A stretch of 64,000 bases of DNA from Branchiostoma floridae. Its lineage: Eukaryota > Chordata > Leptocardii > Amphioxiformes > Branchiostomatidae. This document shows positions 59,031-64,000 of this stretch, in pieces. Made by a program: the position numbers and the translations under genes. Each line of letters begins with the position of its first letter. Within the stretch, counting starts at the first letter, position 1. Under the pieces are notes generated by a model, which was given only the letters and a program-made list of their open reading frames with translations, was not told the DNA's origin and searched no databases. The stretch covers positions 30,637,245 through 30,701,244 of the forward strand of contig NC_049979.1 in assembly GCF_000003815.2 (NCBI RefSeq), in the 5' to 3' direction.

Positions 59031-59850
59031 TCGAATTACAAATTATACACAGCATCACTGGTTCCTTCATTTTTCCAACCCCCATTATGTTTTACAAAAG
59101 ATGAACCACAGCATTCGTATTGGTTGATGACTTAGAAGATTATTATAGCCACGGCTGGGATGTCACACCCTTAAAAATGGCTATCGCCTGAGAAGAAACG
59201 AAGAATGTAAAAATTCAGTTTCCAGAATGATTGTTCGGCTGGTGAAACCAGCTACCCAGGCCCTCTGTCTGATCACGTCAGATCGCTCCTGTCACTGATC
59301 TTGGAGGCTGTGTAAGGTGGTTCATGCCTGTCGCCAGATTCGGTAACAAACGTTACCACCACGAGTGCGATAGTTGCCACGGTTATATTTTCCACATATA
59401 CGACTAGAAATGACCGTTTTTGTGACGCTGTAATGTTTTTCTGGCTTTCTAAAGAAACAAGAAAAGGTTGTTGACTGTCATTTGTATCCCACCTTGCTTA
59501 ACAAATTGTTGTACAGAAATGACTGTAACAAACGTTACCATTGTTCAAAGCTTTCTATTTGACATGGTGTAAAAAAGCTGCCCACTTTTTAAAAGTCCCT
59601 AGGGACATCCACTTATACCTAGATGATGTAGTCAATAAGGTAAGTCCTTTCGAAGAAAACAGGGTAAATTCTACTGTTGTAACAAATGTAACCGGTAACG
59701 TTTGTTACCTGCCCTGTAATGCATTACTAATGGGAGCGAAAATAATAAGTTGCAATGTTTTGCTTTCTTAGCCCCAGAACGGCTTGCGCTAGAAAAACCA
59801 AAATTGGTGACCTTTCCTAGAATCTTGTTGCCAAGAATTAAAAATCGTGT
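59031..59850. other. Non-satellite insert with repeated GTAACAAACGTTACC
   Basis: GGTAACAAACGTTACC at 59342-59357, GTAACAAACGTTACC at 59525-59539, and the inverted copy GGTAACGTTTGTTACC at 59694-59709. The outer pair could be terminal inverted repeats of a ~368-bp element. The final part, 59765-59840 (agaacggcttgcgctag, cctagaatcttgttgcc), is a fragment of the family A core. No gene seen; a gtaagt-like donor occurs at 59640. Confidence 0.5.
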
Positions 59851-60830
59851 TAGTAGCCGTGTCTGTGAAATGTAAAAGTTCAAGGTGTGCTTGTAATAGC
59901 TGTGTCTTTAATATGTAAATTGTGAGGTTTGAAGAAAGTCCTCCATTTTTATTTTGGAACCTGCGTGTAGGTAATAGCCGTGTCTATAAGAGGTGAAGTG
60001 TAAGGTTTGGAAAAAAAATCCTGTTTTCTCTCAGAAGCTTTGTGTTTAAAATGGTCTTGTTTGTAAGTTTGAAAGTATATTTAAAAAAAATCTTGCGTTT
60101 TTCCTCGGAACATGTGTAATCTTTTAAAAGACATGTCTGTAAAAAACAGTCTTATATTTGGATTGAATCCTCCTTTTGGCGGAACCTGTGTGTTTGTAAA
60201 AGCGGTGTCAGATGTAAGTGCAAGTTTTGGAGAAAATCCACTTTTTTTCTCTCAGAACATTTTAGTTTGTAAGAGCCGTGTCTGTAAGATAGAAATTGAA
60301 AATGTTTGGAGAAACCCCCCCCCCCCCTTTTTTCCGAACCTTTGTGTAAAAGCCATGTCTGTAAGAGGTAAAGTGTAAGGTTTGGAAAAAATCCTGTTTT
60401 CTCCTGTGATTTGTAATAGCCGTGTCTTTAAGATCCTAGAAGTGTAAGGTTTGAAGAAAATCGAGAAAATCCAGTTTTTTTTTCTTTCGAAACCTATGTG
60501 TTTGTTAAAGCCGTGTCTGTAAGATGTAAAGTGTAATGTTTGGAGAAAGTCTGACGTTTTATTTTCTACGTTTTCGTTTTCTAATAGCCTTGACTATAAG
60601 ATTAGAAGAGTAATGTTTGAAAAAAGATCCTCTGTTTTTCTCTCAGAAACTGTGTGTTTGTAATAGCCATTTTTGAACGATATGAAATTTAGGGCTATGA
60701 AACAATCCTCCATTTTTCGCGGAACCTGTGTGTTTGTAATAGCCGTGTGTGTAAAGATGTAAAGTTCAAGGTTCGTAGAATATTCACCTATTTTTCTCTT
60801 TGAACTTAAATGATTTCAATAGCCGTTAAG
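59851..60830. repeat. ~80-bp minisatellite, block 4
   Basis: About twelve units, more diverged than block 3. Confidence 0.85.
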
Positions 60831-60880
60831 AAAGCTTTTCTTTAGAAGGAAACCCGTAAAGAAATAATTTTTCTTAAGTT

Positions 60881-61813
60881 TTAACCCTCAAACCACCGTA
60901 GCTTTTTTGTGACGTAGATTACCGTAAGGGGTCAAAACTGACCCCAAAACGTTTTGTACAAATAGAGTTTTTGTGTGACTCTTTTTGTGATTTGTATATA
61001 TGTATGTTTCATCAATCTATGTCGGACAACTCTGAAGTGATTAGGTGAGAATACTCCAAGCTCATTATAATGATTTATGCAGAAGATGATGAGGACCACA
61101 TTTTGCACCAACTCTATTTAGACCGGGAAGGAGGTTTCTGATGCCTGTACCAACTTCAATTCCGTATAGCGCCTGAATGGCTTACGCCAGGGCCACCAAA
61201 CTTGGTATTTTTTCAGAAAAAGTTAATAGCAAACATTTTGAGTGAACAAAATATGATCATCATTTTTCATGTTGCCATTGCAACGGAATTCTGACATATT
61301 CATTACGAAATTTTTCAATTTTGTATTAAACATTTAAGTTTTAAGGTTTTCTTGGCAAATATGAGTTGTTTATCACATCTTATAAAGTTCAACGTAAATT
61401 TCATGACTCAGTTTTCTTAATTTATGCTAATTTGATGACGTCATCGGTCAAAATCCAAGATGGCGGCTGATATTACCTCGATGACGTCTTAATGTCGTCA
61501 TATAACATGATAATGGCACAAAAGTTGTTACAATAATTTGGGCTTACATATACATCATTCTCTGAAAATTTCGTGATCCTATAATAAGTAATTTAGGTGT
61601 GAGTCGCAAAAATGTGTTAAAAAATGCTTGGGTCAGTTTTGACCCCACTGGACCATGCATTAACTTTCTAGGATAACTTAATCAACAATGAGCCGATCTC
61701 GGTAAAAACGTCGAGAAGTTATAAGACATATATACAAACAAACTCTTGGAAGGAAAATTGTTTTCGACCAGAAATGACATAATGGCACACATTGATAGTG
61801 GTTTGAGGGTTAA
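60881..61813. mobile_element. TTAA-flanked element, family B, complete (B2)
   Basis: TTAA at 60881-60884 and 61810-61813 around 925 bp. Ends CCCTCAAACCACCGT and the complement of CCCTCAAACCACTATC. Near both ends are ggggtcaaaactgacccca and gggtcagttttgacccca. Further in lies a second shell: ctatttagaccgggaagga at about 61105 is a family A end. The octamer-like ATGCTAAT (61424), TGACGTCA (61436) and CAAGATGGCGG (61456) are intact. Confidence 0.88.
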
Positions 61814-62107
61814 AGAATGTACTCGCTTTTTTATCCCGGAACCTGTGTGTATGTAATTGCCGTGTCAGTAATATGTAAAGCATAATTATAAGGTTTGGAG
61901 AAAATCATCTGTTTTTTTTTACGGAACCTGTGTGTCAGCAATTGCCGTGACTGTAATATTAAAATATTAATGATTGAATAAAATCCTTCTATTTTAAGAA
62001 CCTGTGTGTTTGTAATTACCGTGGCAGTAAAATGTAAAGGGTAAGGTTTGAAGAAAATCCTCTTTTTTTTCAGAACCTGTGTGTCTGTAATTGCCGTGAC
62101 TGTAAGA
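61814..62107. repeat. ~80-bp minisatellite, block 5
   Basis: About four units between elements B2 and C2. Confidence 0.85.
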
Positions 62108-62921
62108 TTAACCCTCAAGCACCCGACCTTTTTTTGCGACTAAAATGACCGAGTGGGGTCCAAACGGACCCCAAAATGTTCTGTTCATAAAATCTCAGTA
62201 CAATTTCTGATCGGCGATCATTGTATGGTTTATTGGTTTTATTTCATGGTTTTATTGCTAGATCAAATTTGTTTATTAATATCATTAACATCCTGTGTAA
62301 TTTTAAGTCACATTTCAAATCAAATACTCATAATTTATACTAATTTAATGATGTCATGGGTCAAAATCCAAGATGGCGGACAATGTCATTTTCAACGATG
62401 AATACATGTAATTTTTGCTAAAATACCGTCAAAATCTTTTATTTTCTTACAAAAGACAATCACTTGANNNNNNNNNNNNNNNNNNNNNNNNNNNNNNNNN
62501 NNNNNNNNNNNNNNNNNNNNNNNNNNNNNNNNNNNNNNNNNNNNNNNNNNNNNNNNNNNNNNNNNNNNNNNNNNNNNNNNNNNNNNNNNNNNNNNNNNNN
62601 NNNNNNNNNNNNNNNNNNNNNNNNNNNNNNNNNNNNNNNNNNNNNNNNNNNNNNNNNNNCAGTTTGTTCATACATATATGTATAGCGGAAATTTCATATT
62701 TTGACGATTTTAGCCCAAAATATGACATTGTGACGTCATAATTACGTCATATTACGTCATAATGATACCAAAAATACAGGAAATATAAAACTTTACTAGT
62801 ACATCATTCCCTCCAAATTTGGTGATCGTAACCGAAGCCGTTTTGAAATTACGAAGGGGGGGTCAAAAGGGCCCCCCTTGGTCCCAGGAATCCCCAAAAA
62901 GCCTGGTCTAGATAGGGTTAA
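62108..62921. mobile_element. Chimeric TTAA-flanked element (C2): family C left end, family A right end
   Basis: TTAA at 62108-62111 and 62918-62921. The left end CCCTCAAGCACCCGACC equals C1, while the right end is gcctggtctagataggg, a family A end. The target lies inside a minisatellite unit (ctgtaaga-TTAA-ggtttagag), and the unit continues correctly on both sides. A 192-N gap (62468-62659) is internal. The CRE-like word is TGATGTCA here; CAAGATGGCGG is intact at about 62369. Confidence 0.82.
62468..62659. other. Assembly gap (192 N) inside C2
   Basis: Run of N; open frames across it are artefacts. Confidence 0.99.
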
Positions 62922-64000
62922 GGTTTAGAGAAAATCATCTGTTTCTTCTCTTGACTCATGTGTGCTTGTAATAGGCGTTTCATAAAGATAGAAAGTGTAA
63001 CGTTTTGGAAAAATCCTTCGTTTTTTCGGAACTTGTAAGTTTGTAATATCGGTGACTGTAAGATTAAAAGAGTAATGTGTGTATAAAATCCACCCTTTTT
63101 GTAGAAACCTTTGTGTTTGTAAAACCCGCGTGTAAAAGATTTAAAATGGTAGTGATTGTATAAAATCCTTCGTTTTTCTCGGAACCTGTGTGTATGTAAA
63201 AGCCGTGTCTGTAAAATGTATGATGCAAGGTTTGAAGGAAATCCTCCTTTTTGTTGTTGTAGCAGGTGTGTTTGTAAAAGCCGCCTGTGTGATATGTAAG
63301 GTGTGATGTTTGGAGAAATTCCCCTTTTTCTCTTTTGGAACCTGTGTATTTGTAAATGCCGCGACTTAAGGCGTAAAGTGCAAGGTTTGATGAAAATCCT
63401 GTTTTTTTGTCTTTGAACCTGTGTGTTTGTAATAGCTGAATCCGTAAGATGTAAATTGTAAGGTTTGCAGAAAAAAGTGTAATGTTCGGAGGAAATCCTA
63501 TTTTTTTTCTTTTTCTCGGAACCTGTGTGTTCGTTAAAGCTATGTCTGTAAGACAAAAAAAAGTAAGGTTTCTAGAAACCCTCTGTTTTTTTTGTTGCAA
63601 CCTGTTTGTTTGTAAAAGCCGTGTCTTTTAAAAGTAAAGTGTTAGGTATAGAGAAAATGATCTGTTCTGTCTCAGAATCTGTCTATTTGCGGAGAAAACG
63701 GAGAAAATAGAGAAAATCCTGTTTAATTTTTCTCGGAACTCGGGTGTAGGTAATAACCGTGCCAATAACATTTTAAGTGCATGGTTTGGAGGAAATTATC
63801 TGTTGTTATTTTTTTCTTGGAACCTGTGTGTTTGTAATAGCCGTGGCTGTAAGATGTAAAGTTTTAGGTTTGGAAAAAAATCCGTCTTTCGTTCTCTCGG
63901 AACCTCTGTGTTTGTAATAGCCGTGTCTGTAATAGGTGAAGTTAAGTGTTTGGAGAAAATACTCTGTAAGATAGAAAATGCAAGGTCTGGAGAAAACCCT
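62922..64000. repeat. ~80-bp minisatellite, block 6, running off the window
   Basis: About thirteen units continuing to the last base of the window. The 212- and 178-codon minus frames here (62918-63556 and 63064-63600) overlap in different frames over the same repeats, which argues against either being a protein. Confidence 0.9.

Noticed and set aside
49912-63600. Many minus-strand frames with repeated peptides (up to 212 codons)
   Set aside because: They come from the stop-free complement of the minisatellite, appear in all three frames over the same DNA and have no conserved start or end.
49131-64000. CRISPR-like array
   Set aside because: The units diverge along their whole length, there are no unique spacers between identical repeats, and the sequence is eukaryotic in character.
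1-64000. tRNA, rRNA or snRNA genes
   Set aside because: I looked for cloverleaf and box A/B patterns by eye and saw none. The only tRNA-like sequence is the primer site at 18100-18117.

Overview
The window looks like animal, non-coding-rich nuclear DNA: AT-rich, intron-like, with nine assembly gaps, microsatellites, LTR and non-LTR retrotransposon remains and many short-TIR DNA elements. The style of the repeats (a Ty3/gypsy element with a short LTR, a 'GCGGTAGTTTTAAGGTCGCGGT'-like dispersed repeat split over 5181-5345, TTAA-flanked miniature elements with CRE-like words) suggests an invertebrate deuterostome, and I would guess a lancelet (Branchiostoma). That is an inference from pattern memory, not a search result. 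No complete host gene can be supported. The only intact long genes belong to the retrotransposon.

Layout. 1-4.7 kb: unique-looking DNA with three sets of diverged local duplications and one strong hairpin. 4.9-10.1 kb: a local tandem duplication (P and Q units; two Q copies almost identical, separated by a 766-base gap) with long CA tracts. 10.8-11.7 kb: an X segment with a 57-codon cysteine-rich exon-like frame. 12490-18302: a full-length, apparently young Ty3/gypsy element on the minus strand, with identical 182-bp LTRs, gag, and pol in the -1 frame behind a textbook G GGA AAC slippery site and stem-loop. 19.6-20.7 kb and 38.6 kb: decayed non-LTR reverse transcriptase genes on the minus strand. 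21.2-39.2 kb: an interleaved series of old duplications (three Y copies, four further X copies), a complete TTAA/TIR element, a second TIR element at 28.4-29.4 kb, and a 448-bp repeat flanked by perfect 120-bp direct repeats. 40-46 kb: another TIR-type element and diverged duplications that retain exon-like 28-nt blocks with AG/GT borders.

46.5-64 kb is the most structured part. An approximately 80-bp minisatellite runs from about 49.13 kb to the end of the window and is broken into blocks by TTAA-flanked elements with CCCT...AGGG termini (piggyBac-like by target and terminus). Some sit inside other elements. One nested insertion can be read base by base because an uninterrupted related copy of its target lies 4 kb away. 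These elements share an internal block that combines an octamer-like word, a palindromic CRE (TGACGTCA) and a YY1-like CAAGATGGCGG. Their ends are modular: some carry two shells of termini and one has two different ends.

How the parts relate: the gypsy gag and pol form one expression unit controlled by frameshifting. Everything else is best read as a record of duplication and transposition. The X and Y segments may be remnants or exons of an unrecognised locally duplicated gene family; this is the main host-gene lead.
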